Assembly (NCBI GenBank): GCA_902702965.1
Contig: CACRXP010000380.1
Location: forward strand, 174,046 to 238,045
Length of the DNA: 64,000 nucleotides
From: Spirometra erinaceieuropaei
Lineage: Eukaryota > Platyhelminthes > Cestoda > Diphyllobothriidea > Diphyllobothriidae
Reading direction: 5' to 3'
Shown: in pieces, positions 53,367 to 64,000 of the stretch
Layout: each line of letters starts with the position of its first letter
Numbering within the stretch: the first letter of the stretch is position 1
Notes under the pieces: model-generated
What the model saw: the letters and a program-made list of their open reading frames with translations, nothing else
Told to the model about the DNA's origin: nothing
Databases searched by the model: none
Program-made: the position numbers and the translations under genes

Positions 53367-54976
53367 TGGCGAAGTTTGGTCCGGCAACCCCACTTAAAGA
53401 CTTTTAATAGGTGTTATTACACTGGCTTTACGTACAGTAGATGGGTTAACTTATGAAATGTCAACCGAAATTCCGAAATGCGTTTCCGATTCGAAAAGAC
53501 TTATTAAGTAGGGTTGTAAAACTGGTCAGCCTGCAACATAATTCTATAATAATTCAATTACCTGGGGATGCCGGCTTTCGAACAAATATCTTTCCGGCTG
53601 CATGCAAAAATTATAATCTGCAAAAAATTACTACTTATATAGCATGCATCTTTCTCATTGATTTTCGATGCCCCTAAAAGCCCAATTATATTTCATGGAA
53701 AACACACATAACAATATTCATTCTCCCGCACATTCGGCAGAAAATTACGCCTTCTTTTAATTTTATGCTCGAAGGAGGGACATAATTCAGTTTTTAAAGA
53801 GTTTCTTATTGTGGGACCTTTAAATAACGTGAAATGGCCGTTCATAAACCGTCATGTCTCTGCATTTACCAATGTGGTTCGTAAAGTTAACAATATGCAC
53901 CAAATTCACTGCTTAATTTTATGAAGCCTATATGGTCCCCCTTCATTATCGTAGAGAAATATGTGGTTTTCCGTACGCGGAAAATATACGGCTTGTAGTT
54001 TGGAAACCCCGAATCCAAGTGAAACGGTATAGCGGGTTCAAACTTATTCGGGAATTGGAAAAGTTTTTGAAAACCGAATTATACTCTTCCTTCGAGTATG
54101 AGCTTAGAAGAAGACGTAATTTTCTACTGAATGGGCAAAATAATGAATGATTTTATGCATTGTTACCATGAAATATAATTGGACTTTTAGGGGCATTGAA
54201 AATCAATGAGAAAAATGTATGCTGCATAAGTATTCATTTTTTTTACAGATTATAGATTTACATGCAGCCGGAAAGATGTTCGTTCGAAAGCCGGCATCCC
54301 GAGGTCATTGAATTATTATAGAATTATGTTGCATAATGATTAGCTGTACAACCCTACTCGTTTGATCTTCCTGAAACGAAAACCCATTGCGGAATTTCGG
54401 TTGACATTTCACGAATTAGCCCACCTACTGTATATCACGTGTTTGCATCTTCTCTAGTATTTTAACCCGACAAATATCTGTACATTGTGGGGGTGGGAAA
54501 GGGAGTGTTTATACGCCCGCCCCGGTTACTTCAGGTATCAGTTCACACGCGCTTCCCTGCGCGTGCTCCGCGCCTTGCTTGCGCCCTCTTTATTAACCCC
54601 AATCCAGTGAGTGGCCAAGTAGGCTTTCTGGTGGCACCGTCCGGACGGATTGGAATTCCGTCCCTTCCACTATAGTGGCCATGTAGCGCGAGTTAACACG
54701 CGGCACCCTCTGTGGCCTTCCAGTTGTGATTGCGGCCTCCTTATCCTCTTAATCCAGCGAGTGGCTGTGTTGCGGGGACAGTGTGCACACGCCACCTCCG
54801 GTCACACCCATCATCGGTTTACACGCGCTTTTCTGCGTGTGCTTCGAGCTCTGCTTGCGTTCCCTCCCCTTCCCTAATCCAGTGAGTGGCTAAGACTGGT
54901 ACGTTAACTAGAACTGTTTTAGGAAGCCACCAATATGGTATAGAACAAGTGGGTCTGCATGACCAAACCTCACCAA
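53367..54976 (-). mobile_element. N2 TIR element, copy 4, split by a MITE
   Basis: The outer ends are GGCGAAGTTTGGTCCGGCAA and GGTCTGCATGACCAAACCTC. The first 66 bp are separated from the rest by MITE F8. After F8 the N2 sequence resumes with TATCACGTGTTTGCATC, as in the unbroken copy 3. Modules with AATCCAGTGAGTGG and AATCCAGCGAGTGG are present. Confidence 0.72.
53435..54430. mobile_element. Foldback MITE, subfamily 2, inside N2 copy 4 (F8)
   Basis: This complete 996 bp element has ends CAGTAGATGGGTTAACTTAT and AATTAGCCCACCTACTG, with TA on each side (53433-53434, 54431-54432). The empty site in N2 copy 3 (near 51948) reads TTTACATATATCACGTG with a single TA at this place. The frames at 53453-53677 and 53932-54150 are chance frames. 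Confidence 0.9.
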
Positions 54977-56745
54977 AATATTTACACTGCATCGAGTATG
55001 ATCTCCGATCAATCTAAACATCCAGGTAGGTCTGATGGTGCCGATAGTTTCTTCAATCATTAGCATCAGTGCATTTCCTAAAATATATATTCATTCAAGC
55101 CGTACAGGAGTTTCCATTGATGTTCGACCCATTTATATGATCAATTAACGTTCATAGAAGGCGCTGCAGAAAATATTTATGTCTTAAACTTATTTCAAAT
55201 AAGCGTATGTCGTAGGAAGCGACCCGGAATGAACTTCTGAGTAATTCGGACGTTCCGTAGACGCTGCCTTGATTACTGACACAGAATTGGACTTCTGGAC
55301 TATTACCGCAGGACTGAAACCACTTTCTGCTTCTATTTATACAGGCGCGAGGATAACCAGAACGACTAACTTTCCTTCGGACACAATCTCATGAACTTTG
55401 CAGAGAGCAACATACCAGCGCCTGAAATTCCTTAAACCGTTATTTTTCGGACCAACATATTCCCTTCTTTGAAATACCTACCTTTAGGAAAATAGGACTT
55501 GCTACAAGAAAATGCAAATACAAATTTCCTGGGGTCCTTTCTTCGAAAAAGAAGGCATTACAGTAGATGCGCTATCTCCTGAAATGTTAATCAAAATCCG
55601 GCGATGTGTTTTCGGTTAGGAGTGATTAATTAAGGGGGATTGCGATAATGATTAATGTGCAGCATAGTCCTAAAATATTTCAGTCACGCCAGAATGACGA
55701 CTGTTAAATGGAAGGATGGCGATTCCTGTGTCCTAATCTCCCTGGAATTAAGCGCAAGACCACTTTTGTTACGCTGCGGAGGTTCTATTCCTGGGTCCTG
55801 CCAGTGAAATCTCCCTTAATGCGCCGGAAGATTAATTGCTTTATCGAAATCCCTTAGGGCTGAAGCGCTCCTGGATCCCTATTTCATGTTGTGTCATTTC
55901 CCGCCATCATTCCTGACTGAACGCCCCGCCGACTTTACTGTGACAAGACGATAGGCAAATGGGGTAGGTGTTTGACACCCACATGGGGAAAACTTTGAGG
56001 TACATAAATTTGGGGTCTCATTTTCTATCGCGTTCTGTTCTGTGCCTTTATCCGTCCCCCGTCACAGCAAGACCAAGCCCGCACAACCGTCGTAACTAAA
56101 TTACCAAGCGAAACGGATGGTTGTGTGTTGTGTGACCCTAGACCGAGCGCTAGTAATGGGCTTCTGGCAAACCTGCTTCCCCAGATTAAGGTTTCAGGTC
56201 TTCCAGTCCAGTATGAATGGTTACCACTGGAAAATACATACATCTGAAATTAGCATTGTGGTCTTTGTGCCTTTGTTAATAAGCCTTTCAGCCCTCCGCT
56301 ATGCATTTACGCGCGTGAGCTTTCAGACTAAACGGAAATGAGGATGATAGGTCCTTAAATCAGGGAATTCGTCTATACTTGGTATGTGTGTACGACGGCT
56401 GGCGACCTCTGAGAAGTCAGGAATGGTCATCCTAATCCCTGCGTCCTTTTCAGTCAACTGCTTTCGGATACTAATTGGCCCCTGTTGAGGACACACGCGC
56501 GGGTTCTGGTTCGGATCTCCAAGTCAAAAATGGAACATCGTATCGAGGTTGATGATCGACAGTGATAGGTTGTCCAAATCGAGATTCAAGGCAGCCGCGG
56601 CAGGTGTTCCAGCACGTCGCAGGTGCTGTATTCGCCAACGCAAGGTGTGAGCATGGGCCGAGTCATACCCAGCTGTGGCCAATCATTGGAGGTCAAAATA
56701 TCGAGCGACGTCGTGGTCTTGACAGGTCGATGGCTGGGCCACATA
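54977..56745 (-). repeat. Complex duplication, right arm part 1
   Basis: This is the reverse complement of 35615-38408 minus one tandem copy. It contains a MITE left-arm fragment at 55563-55712 (CAGTAGATGCGCTATCTCCT) and the flank with CATTGATGTTCGACCCATTTATAT. No gene is supported. Confidence 0.65.
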
Positions 56746-56865
56746 CATGCAAGCAATCAACTTGAAAGAGGACTAGGTCGTTGTCACCACGTTGAGTAGA
56801 TTGCCACAGTCGTCTTCCCTCCTGCAGTAAGGACGTGTCAGCTATTGGCGTCTCACTACAGATGC

Positions 56866-57015
56866 TTGATACGATATCTGGGCTAGCTCACGAAGTCCTA
56901 ACCGAAATTCGGAGTCTGCTTCCGGCTAGGAAGGATTACTCAGTTGGGGCCGCAGGAATGATTATCGCGAACAGAAATCCCATGGATGCCGGGACGCCGG
57001 CTTTTGAATTAACGT
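56866..57015. mobile_element. Diverged MITE left-arm fragment
   Basis: GATATCTGGGCTAGCTCACG, CCTAACCGAAATTCGGAGTC, GGAAGGATTACTCAGTTGGG and GACGCCGGCTTTTGAATTAA follow the order of the MITE left arm. It sits exactly at the junction between two permuted parts of the right duplication arm. Confidence 0.6.
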
Positions 57016-58738
57016 CCAGCAGATGTGCCTATTTACGTCTAGGTTGTACACAACCAGCTCACTGGAAAATACACTTTCACAAAAATCAAAGGTGCTTGGG
57101 TTCGTAACTCTAACACACGACCATCGAAGTTTTTTCTTCCAAAAGAATTAGCCTCAGGGTCAAATCTTTGACCTTCACGGTCAGATAACCAATTGGAAGC
57201 CGCTGCAGCAGCCTCTTGCAGCAAAGAGGGCTGATGCACGAGCTCTATCTAGCCCTTATCTTTCCGTATCCGGAGGGATACTCAGGAGGGTTAAGTCAAA
57301 GCAGACGATGGGAACCCAAGTGAACCTTAATGAATTTCAATCAGAAGCGAGAAGGAATGTTCTGATTAGTAAATAAGACTTTTCGAGGTGATTTCTAGTT
57401 TCGAGGTAAATTAATTTAATAAAGGTGTTAAATTTGAAGTGCTTGGGGCTATTCTGGCCTGAAGTTTAAATCTTGAGAAGAGTCGGATTTTTTAAACGAG
57501 GTGTGGGAGAATCAGACCGTTGCCTTTCAGTCTTTGGTCAGACAACACCTGTGAGGGGTAAAAAAATCGATGTGCGGATACACACGAGGCATTTGCGATC
57601 CATGCGTGATGTCAGCAGTGTCGAAAGTCGGTTTCTCATCATTATATACCCATCAGTAGGTATTTTTTGGAGCGTCTCACAGAAAACCAGATTTGCCCTC
57701 TTGAGGTGGGGTTTGGGTACGTGTGGAAACCTGTCAGGTAACGAAACTACTAAGTGAGCAGTATTGCAGACAGATTTTCGACGGTAGGCGAGAATAGAGT
57801 TGTAGCCATCTGAAGCATAAATGGACCCCTGTAAGCCGAATACATTAATGATTCTTACCCGTCGGCTGGATGCAGACAAACGCGTCGGCATGTGGCGTAC
57901 ATTAGATTCGCTTCATCGGTAATCTCTTTCTTACCTTTTTCAGTGCAATAGACGAGTTCCAGGCAGCACTTTAGAGAAAAGGAGGTATGCTTGGTCTGAC
58001 GTTTCGGATTCACGTTCGGGCCCAGTGACAGTGACTTCAGTGGATGAAAGTATAGATCACACAGGGGGATCGCAGTATTTATGACATCGAGTATTTGTAG
58101 GGGGTGGGTGAGGGCGAACACCACTTTAAGTGGCAGTGTCGGCGAGTCGAATAGTCGCGTACCTATTACACCAATAACAAACGCCGGTGAAGGAATTACG
58201 ACAATTAAGGACGAGGTAGCCGCCGCTCCCGCAACCATCACACCAGATATGGCCGATTGTGATGAATGCATGTTATGCTGCTGCGTTTTCCAGATAGAGT
58301 CTGTTTTAAGGACTCGGTTATGCAAGGATTAAGTATATGCGCAGGGTTGGAAAATGCTTACTGTTGTCTAACGGATTCGCCAGCGTTTCAACACTCCTGC
58401 CTTACTGGCAGACGTATACACGGTGATCGCTTCTCCCGCCATCATCACACCAAATACAGCCGTTTGGGGTGAATGACTGTTTTGCTGCACCTTTTATCAG
58501 ACGGAATCTCCAGTATGGAGTCGGTTCATTTTTTAGCATGAAGCCACGAAGTGATGAAATTTTAAGATGGGGGAATGGGAACCCCTCCTAATGAGGCTAA
58601 ATGTCAGGGGTACCTAAGCCAGCGTCTTAGTCGTAGTCCTGATACTACCCACCCTAACCATCATCCCCTCCCTGGAACTTCACTCAAGGTCACCTGTAAT
58701 ACGAGGGGCACATATTCCCGTTAAGTGAAGTGAAAATA
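57016..58738 (-). repeat. Complex duplication, right arm part 3
   Basis: This is the reverse complement of 39836-41744. It includes the minus frames at 58325-57855 (156 codons) and 57891-57538 (117 codons), whose plus-strand partners in the left arm are split at other points. The counterpart frames on + (57473-57757, 58081-58332) are equally well kept, so conservation reflects recent duplication and gives no evidence of coding. Confidence 0.6.
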
Positions 58739-59366
58739 TTGGCGAGGTTTTGTCCTGCAGCCCCACTTGATTACCACCATATGGATAGCCTCCTAAAGGA
58801 CTGTTAGTAGGTACGATTACGATGACTTTGCCTATACCGCGTGTTTGCGCCTTCCTTACTATTTAAATCCGGCGAATGTCTGCCTCGTGGGGAGGGGGGG
58901 GGAGAAGGGAATGTTTCTATGCCCGCCCCGGTTATATCAGGTATCGGTTCACACGTGCTTCCCTGCGCGTGTTTCGGGCCCTGCTTGCGGCCTCTTTATT
59001 ATCTTAAGCCAGCGAGTGGCTAAGTCGGTTTGTTAATGACATTGTCCGGACATACTGGAACTCCGTCGGTCCCACTATGGTGGCCATGTGCTGCAAACTG
59101 ACACACGATTTCCTCCGTGGCCTTCCAGTTGTAATTGCGGCCCCCTTATCCTCTTAATCCAGCGAGTGACTGGGTCGCGCGGAGAGTGTGTACACGCCAT
59201 CTTCGGTTATATCAAGCATTGGTTAACATGCGCTTCCTTGCGTATGCTTCGAGTCCTGCTTTGCTAATCCAGCGAGTGGCTAAGACCGGTATGTTAACTT
59301 AAATTGTTTTGGGAAGATATCCATGTGGTATCATTCAAGTGAGGCCGCAGGACCAAGCTTCGCCAT
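58739..59366 (-). mobile_element. N2 TIR element, copy 5
   Basis: This is the fullest copy. The ends are GGCGAGGTTTTGTCCTGCAG and GGCCGCAGGACCAAGCTTCGCCA, inverted, with the inverted similarity continuing about 60 bp inward (ATGGATAGCCTCC against GGAAGATATCCAT). Modules with AAGCCAGCGAGTGG and AATCCAGCGAGTG follow. It is non-coding. Confidence 0.72.
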
Positions 59367-60124
59367 GTTTTTGCCGTCAAGGGAGGAAATAAAGCTGACT
59401 CTGGACCCTAGAGATCACCTGGAACTCCTTGGAGCCCCTGAAGATTATGAGAGATGGACAGGGCTTTCTTACGACTGACTATGCCCCACCCGTCGCGTTA
59501 CTGCAGAGCCCTGTGTTCCTCGATAGGGGGCGGTAAATGCCGCTGTTTTTGAGAAATGTGTCGTAATTTAGGACCAGTCTCTGTATTCTAGATGTTACTG
59601 GTTTACGAGATTCATATAGTGAACCAGTCAGATATGGCGGATGTTACTGACAGCTCGGTTCATCCAGTGGTGACTGGAACTGACTGGTTTGGTGGTTTTT
59701 TTAATCGTAAGATGGCTCGCATTCATCGGGTGGTGCTGATTCCAAGCGAGCTCTTGACTACTGCTGCTGGTGCTTGTGACAGCCTTGGACTGGGATTTTC
59801 AGGCAACATCAGCCCCTACGTCCAGTACTATCACCAGTTGGTTGAGAGACTTGGCAGATGACTGATGCATGGGAATGACAGAGAATCGGGCTGGTACTGG
59901 TAAACCCATTCTCGTGACGAAGCAGTTTATTTCTCGCTGCAATCCAGTCGACGTGCTTGAGCCCATGTCGGCATGTTAAAAGTCGTGATTTGGAAGATCT
60001 GGGGTGACCCGACCTTTTTCGCGAATGGAGCGCAAACTGCAATGCTTAGTTTATAGCCTGGACTTTATGGCATTTCCAATTACATAATACCTGTGACCGC
60101 TCTCAAATGAAGACCGATAAACAT
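59367..60124. other. Intergenic stretch, no recognised element
   Basis: The small frames at 59592-59861 and 59809-60042 have no recognised domain. Confidence 0.3.
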
Positions 60125-60345
60125 GGCGTTAACGGACAGGTCGTGTATGGCGCGCGCAGACAAGCCCCTGCGCCTACACTATTTCCAGTCATCTTGACCT
60201 TGTCTCATCATCGGAATCGGTAAGTATGGGAAGAGAGTGAGCTGGATGCGGTGCAAATGTGCCTTTCTCAAGAAAAACTCACCTGCGAGTCACCGATGCG
60301 ACACCCAATCCATGGGACACGTGGTCAACTTCGTCGCCTGTGAAG
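60125..60345. repeat. S1 dispersed repeat
   Basis: GTCGTGTATGGCGCGCGCAG, TTCCAGTCATCTTGACCTTG, GATGCGGTGCAAATGTGCCT, GAGTCACCGATGCGAC and GTGGTCAACTTCGTCGCCTG appear in S1 order. Confidence 0.5.
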
Positions 60346-60636
60346 GTCGGGCTATCAACTGCCTTTGAACCAAATTCTGTGTCTTATTTTCAGATAACGA
60401 TTAATCTTCGACTAAAATGCCTTGGATTATTAATGAAGTTGGTAGGTTGAAAACGTTTCTCACATAGATTTTCTACTCATCATCTGCTGAAGCTTGTTAC
60501 TTTGGTGAAAATTAATGTCGTACGGACGAAGATCAAAATAAGAAAAAGATAAGGATGCGGATGGATAGTTCTCAGGGCCGACTTTATTGACATTGTTTAG
60601 CCTTAAAGAACAAAGCGGATGTAATATACACACGTT

Positions 60637-61340
60637 TACTTTAGGGTTAGGTGATACCATACTAACAGCACAGGTACTAGCCAAAAGCCCATACAGGCGT
60701 GCTTCGCCGATGTTTTGCCACTGCGTGGCGCAGCTGTGAGGGGCTCGGCTCGTCAGTGGGTCGCCCAGCATTCCCCGTCTGTTTTCTGGTAGATACACCA
60801 ATTTAGAAATTGTCGCTTTTTAATTTCCTGAGAAAGTATCTACGAAGTTGGAGTGGATCAGTTTATTCAAGTTCTATAGGCGCAGACCGAAAATTTTATA
60901 CATGAATATTTGGGTCAAAGTCAATCAGCCACAGCGGGTAATCGCGTAATATTCATTAAATGCCGACAAGCAGCTACTAGTATACTTTAGGGTAAGGTGA
61001 TCCCATACTAACAGTATCTACTAGAAAACACACGGGGAATGCTGGGAGACCCACTGTTTAGTCGACCCCTCGCAGCTGCGCCATGCAGTGGCAAAACATC
61101 GGCGAAACACGCGTGTATGGGCTTTTGGCTAATACCTGTGCTGTTAGTATGGCAGCACTTTACCCTAAAGTATACTACTAGCTGTCTGTCGGCAGTTAAC
61201 GAATATTACGCGGTTACCCGCTGTGGCTGATGGACTTTGGCCCAAATATTCATGTATAAAACTCTCGATCTGTGCCTATAGACCTTGAATAAACTGACCT
61301 ACTCCAACTTCAAGTTCTGAGGAAATTAAAAAGCGACAAT
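60637..61340. repeat. Interlocking inverted repeats with an inner TIR element
   Basis: The outer arms 60809-60980 and 61175-61340 are inverted copies (ATACATGAATATTTGGG-type blocks). Between them lies a 194 bp TIR unit (60981-61174). A second, inverted copy of that unit's body sits outside at 60637-60795. The order is P, Q, reversed P, reversed Q. It is non-coding. Confidence 0.75.
60981..61174. mobile_element. 194 bp TIR element
   Basis: The termini are TATACTTTAGGGTAAGGTGA and the reverse of CAGCACTTTACCCTAAAGTA. The TIRs extend about 30 bp to CATACTAACAG. The size and lack of coding capacity fit a small MITE. The flanks are themselves an inverted repeat, so a target duplication cannot be read. 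Confidence 0.6.
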
Positions 61341-61345
61341 AAACA

Positions 61346-64000
61346 TGTATATAGTTTCCAAGGTCGGTCAGTCTGGTTTCCGCCAATCTTAACCTGTGAA
61401 GTCTTGACAAAGTATTTGCGTCCAGTCGGTGCTGTGACCGCGAGCAGCAATCCCCTTTCTGTGGGTTGATTGAATCCGTAGGATGGCAAATCACATAGTC
61501 CCCGAGGTTAGTCACCATAAACTGACCTCCAGGTGAGTGTACGAAGATCGGTAGGCTCTGTGTTGGCGGAACTGACATATAAACATATATACCAGGTATG
61601 ACAAGCCGGTGAGGTTGGTGGACCGTTGACTATTTCACACAACGAGGCCAGTGCTGTCGCCCGTACCCAAAGTACGAGTGATTTGGCCTGTAGAAGTAGA
61701 GAGGGTAAAGCCATTTAAATTCTGTATGATGCAGTTGATCAGTTCTGTATTTGTTCATGGACAGCACCCACAAGTGGTCTAAATGTCACACGGTAAGCTC
61801 GTTTCTCTCTGACGTTTATTCCGTGTCAATTTTTGTTTATAAGAAACTTCGGAGCTGTTTAGTGTTTCTGATATTGTCCTCTATCCATCTAACAAGTGAC
61901 GACAAATAAAACAGCTTAGTTCGAAGAGTTTATCGAAAAGAAAGAGGGGGAGGTCTGGGCGTCCAAATTCGTACAAGGGTCTACCGTGAGGGAAGTGAAG
62001 GAACAGTACCAACTGGGCAGTCGTCTATTGCGCCCAACTGTCTCTCTGTCGCTTGTGCCGAAAACGCCCTCTCATCGTAAGTCGGTAAGGGCGCAAGGCC
62101 TCATAGGCGGCCGGCCGGTCAATTTGCCTGATCTGTGAAATCGCGGGCTGCACACTACACTCTTGGTGTGTGCGAGATCGGATGCATAGCCTGCCTCTGG
62201 GGTGTGGACTGCAGCTTTGGGCAGCAGATAACCCCTCTACACTGTCAATTTGTGCTAGTATATTCGCGCGTAATTGGCTTCTCTCGGTCTGCTCCTTGTA
62301 CTTACAGACATAATCGTTGCATAATATCTGACCTGGAGCATCCAAAAGCTGACCTGCTGTCAAGCGGGCTTCGGTTCGACTTTTTGTACATGGTGTCTTC
62401 TGGTCGATGCAACGGCATGTGCAACACGTTCTGTGAACTCTGAAGCATTTTTTCATCAAATGACGTCCGCCAAAGCTTACCCATTCCCCGCCAAACTAGA
62501 CTCATGCCATTATGCACTTTTGTGATAAAGAAGCTATTTCGAGGTATGAATGACTCCAATCCCAGTTCAGAATCAAGAGGAATCTCCGCACCCTGTTGAG
62601 CTGTCTTTTTCGCGTTCAGACCCCAGGCCTTTACAGTCGTGATCCAGATAAGTCGAAAGTACGACAACCAGAATTTTCCCGAGTCAGGCCTTAGATAAAC
62701 AGTTAGTAAGTTCAGTCAAGTTAAGAGCCAATTGTTTCTGTCGTGTTTGCCAGCGTGAGTCCTGTCTTGCTGTGGCCAATCATTGAAGACCAGAATATCG
62801 ATCGGCGCCAGGTTGTCGGTAAGCGAAAGCCTTATAATGAGCTCCGCAGACAGTCGACTGACAACGGGGGTTCGGACGCTGTCGTAACGCCCAGTAGATC
62901 ATCACATATGAACGATAACAGAACAAACCGATCAAAATAGGACATGCGAGCCTCTATTTTCCTCGTTCTCCTAAGGATTTTACCCGATGTCGACTTGTTT
63001 TCGGCTAACATGCCAGAAGCAAAGCATCTGCAAGTAGTCGGGTTCTGTACAACTTGCCCAATTTAACGCTTTGACAGTCAACCAAGCTCTCCGAAACGTC
63101 AGGGGTAGCGTAAATCCATCCGAGAAAACCCTTTCTCTTTTTCAAAGCCGCATGCTCTTTGCGGCCGCCTTCAAGCAAGCAGTAAAAGAGGTGGTCCACT
63201 ACGCAGCTGATATCGTAGCGAACCAATCCGAATTCAGAGTCATGGGCGGGATTTCCAAGTGAGGAGCCCCTACCGAGTACTGGTCACTTCAGTCTTATTC
63301 TTTTTAAAGAAGACAATTTTTCTTTTTAATGCAAGGGACAGTTTGGTAGACTCTAGTCTAAGCCTTGGTAAACAGAATGCCACGTTGTTTTGGAGTCAGT
63401 CAAAATTCACTCTATTTTCTTACCGTAAGTTGGACAGAAGACAACCTTTTGATTGAATCTTGTTTCAGCTCATTTTTTTTCATCTCCTATTACTCCCAGG
63501 GAAAGTTGGACAACAATAGGTTGTAGGAGACACAACTAACTTGAGTCAGCCTGTGAACCGTGTCACACGTTGAATGGTTGTAGAGGAGTTTTTACGCCTG
63601 GGGCAACACACAAGACGGAGAGCAAGGAGACACAGAAAATAGATAAATTTCTGAAGTAGGCAGGAACGGCAGGATTTATTGGTACCAAAAAATTTCGCGA
63701 CTGCTCTTCAGCTGCTTTCTGTCGCTTCATAAGTGAGATAACGAGTGAGAACAATACAACAGATTTGAATTCGTGCAGAAAATCGATGCAGAAACAGCAA
63801 GGTTAGGGTTTTGGGCAAAGTTGGCTAATCGATAAAGTCAGTAACACAAACGCCGTAGGGGAAGAAAGTGAAAAAAGGGGAAACGTTAAAGAGCAAAAAT
63901 GAGAGGAGAGAGGGGGAATCATGGAGCTAGAGGCTACCATGGCAATGTTAGGTTAACCACGTGCTCCAATTGTTTACAAAGATCTGGTTTCACTCGTCGT
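61346..64000. other. Intergenic stretch, mostly unrecognised
   Basis: The only match is a short block near 62770-62825 (GCTGTGGCCAATCATTGAAG and a following ATATCGAT-rich part) also present at 35670 and 56690 in the complex duplication. The frames at 62025-62459 (-), 62302-62667 (-), 62135-62443 (+) and 63071-63262 (+) have no recognised domain, no intron-exon pattern that I can support and no paralogue. They are left uncalled. Confidence 0.35.

Noticed and set aside
62025..62667. Two overlapping minus-strand frames of 144 and 121 codons
   Set aside because: No recognised domain, splice pattern or paralogue; the two overlap in different frames. It could still be host sequence, but I cannot support a gene.

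Overview
The window looks like intergenic, repeat-saturated DNA of a metazoan, most probably a parasitic flatworm. A diphyllobothriidean cestode is my best guess. That rests on the types of retroelement protein seen (Penelope-like and RTE-like reverse transcriptases) and on remembered resemblance to cestode repeats, not on any diagnostic host gene. I found no host protein gene, no genuine tRNA or rRNA gene, no operon and no CRISPR array. Almost every open frame longer than 60 codons lies inside a repeat or is a shadow of one.

Layout. 0-14.7 kb: a 1 kb foldback element (15-1009), then three copies of a composite unit made of a Penelope-like element (PLE: reverse transcriptase, then GIY-YIG endonuclease, then a hammerhead-like motif, then a roughly 2 kb non-coding tail). 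One copy is on + (about 1480-5290). Two are in tandem on - (about 10060-6780 and 14345-10340). Their tails converge on another foldback element (5295-6237). 15.8-16.4 kb: the first of five copies of a TIR repeat (called N2 here) with internal CACTCGCTGGATTA modules. 17.9-22.7 kb: a cluster of 1 kb foldback MITEs, one nested inside another so that a TA target duplication can be read directly. 23.9-28.4 kb: two more PLEs (23919-25345 and about 25477-27080), a tRNA-derived SINE, a small hairpin element and several (TA)n tracts. 28.8-30.1 kb: a dead RTE-like LINE on -. 30.3-30.5 kb: degenerate TTAGGG-like DNA. 31.2-35.6 kb: a direct duplication carrying MITE remains, then a PLE of a different lineage whose 3' end is mirrored in a 320 bp palindrome. 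35.6-41.7 kb and 51.5-58.7 kb: two large, inverted and mutually permuted copies of one complex duplication, containing N2, MITE arms and unrecognised sequence. 42.6-43.5 kb: a PLE fragment between direct repeats. 44.6-51.4 kb: MITE fragments, a short-repeat family (called S1 here) and SINE tails. 60.6-61.3 kb: interlocking inverted repeats. 61.4-64 kb: nothing recognised.

How the parts work together. The PLEs are autonomous in type: the RT copies RNA at a nick made by the GIY-YIG endonuclease, and the downstream ribozyme-like motifs fit the known association of hammerheads with PLEs. Every copy here is broken in at least one domain. The foldback elements encode nothing and look like non-autonomous Tc1/mariner MITEs (TA duplication, termini starting CAGT or CACT). 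Much of the architecture comes from segmental and inverted duplication of regions that already held these elements, as shared stop codons and shared truncated neighbours show.

Alignments were done by eye, so repeat boundaries are good to about 5-30 bp except where a TA junction is given.
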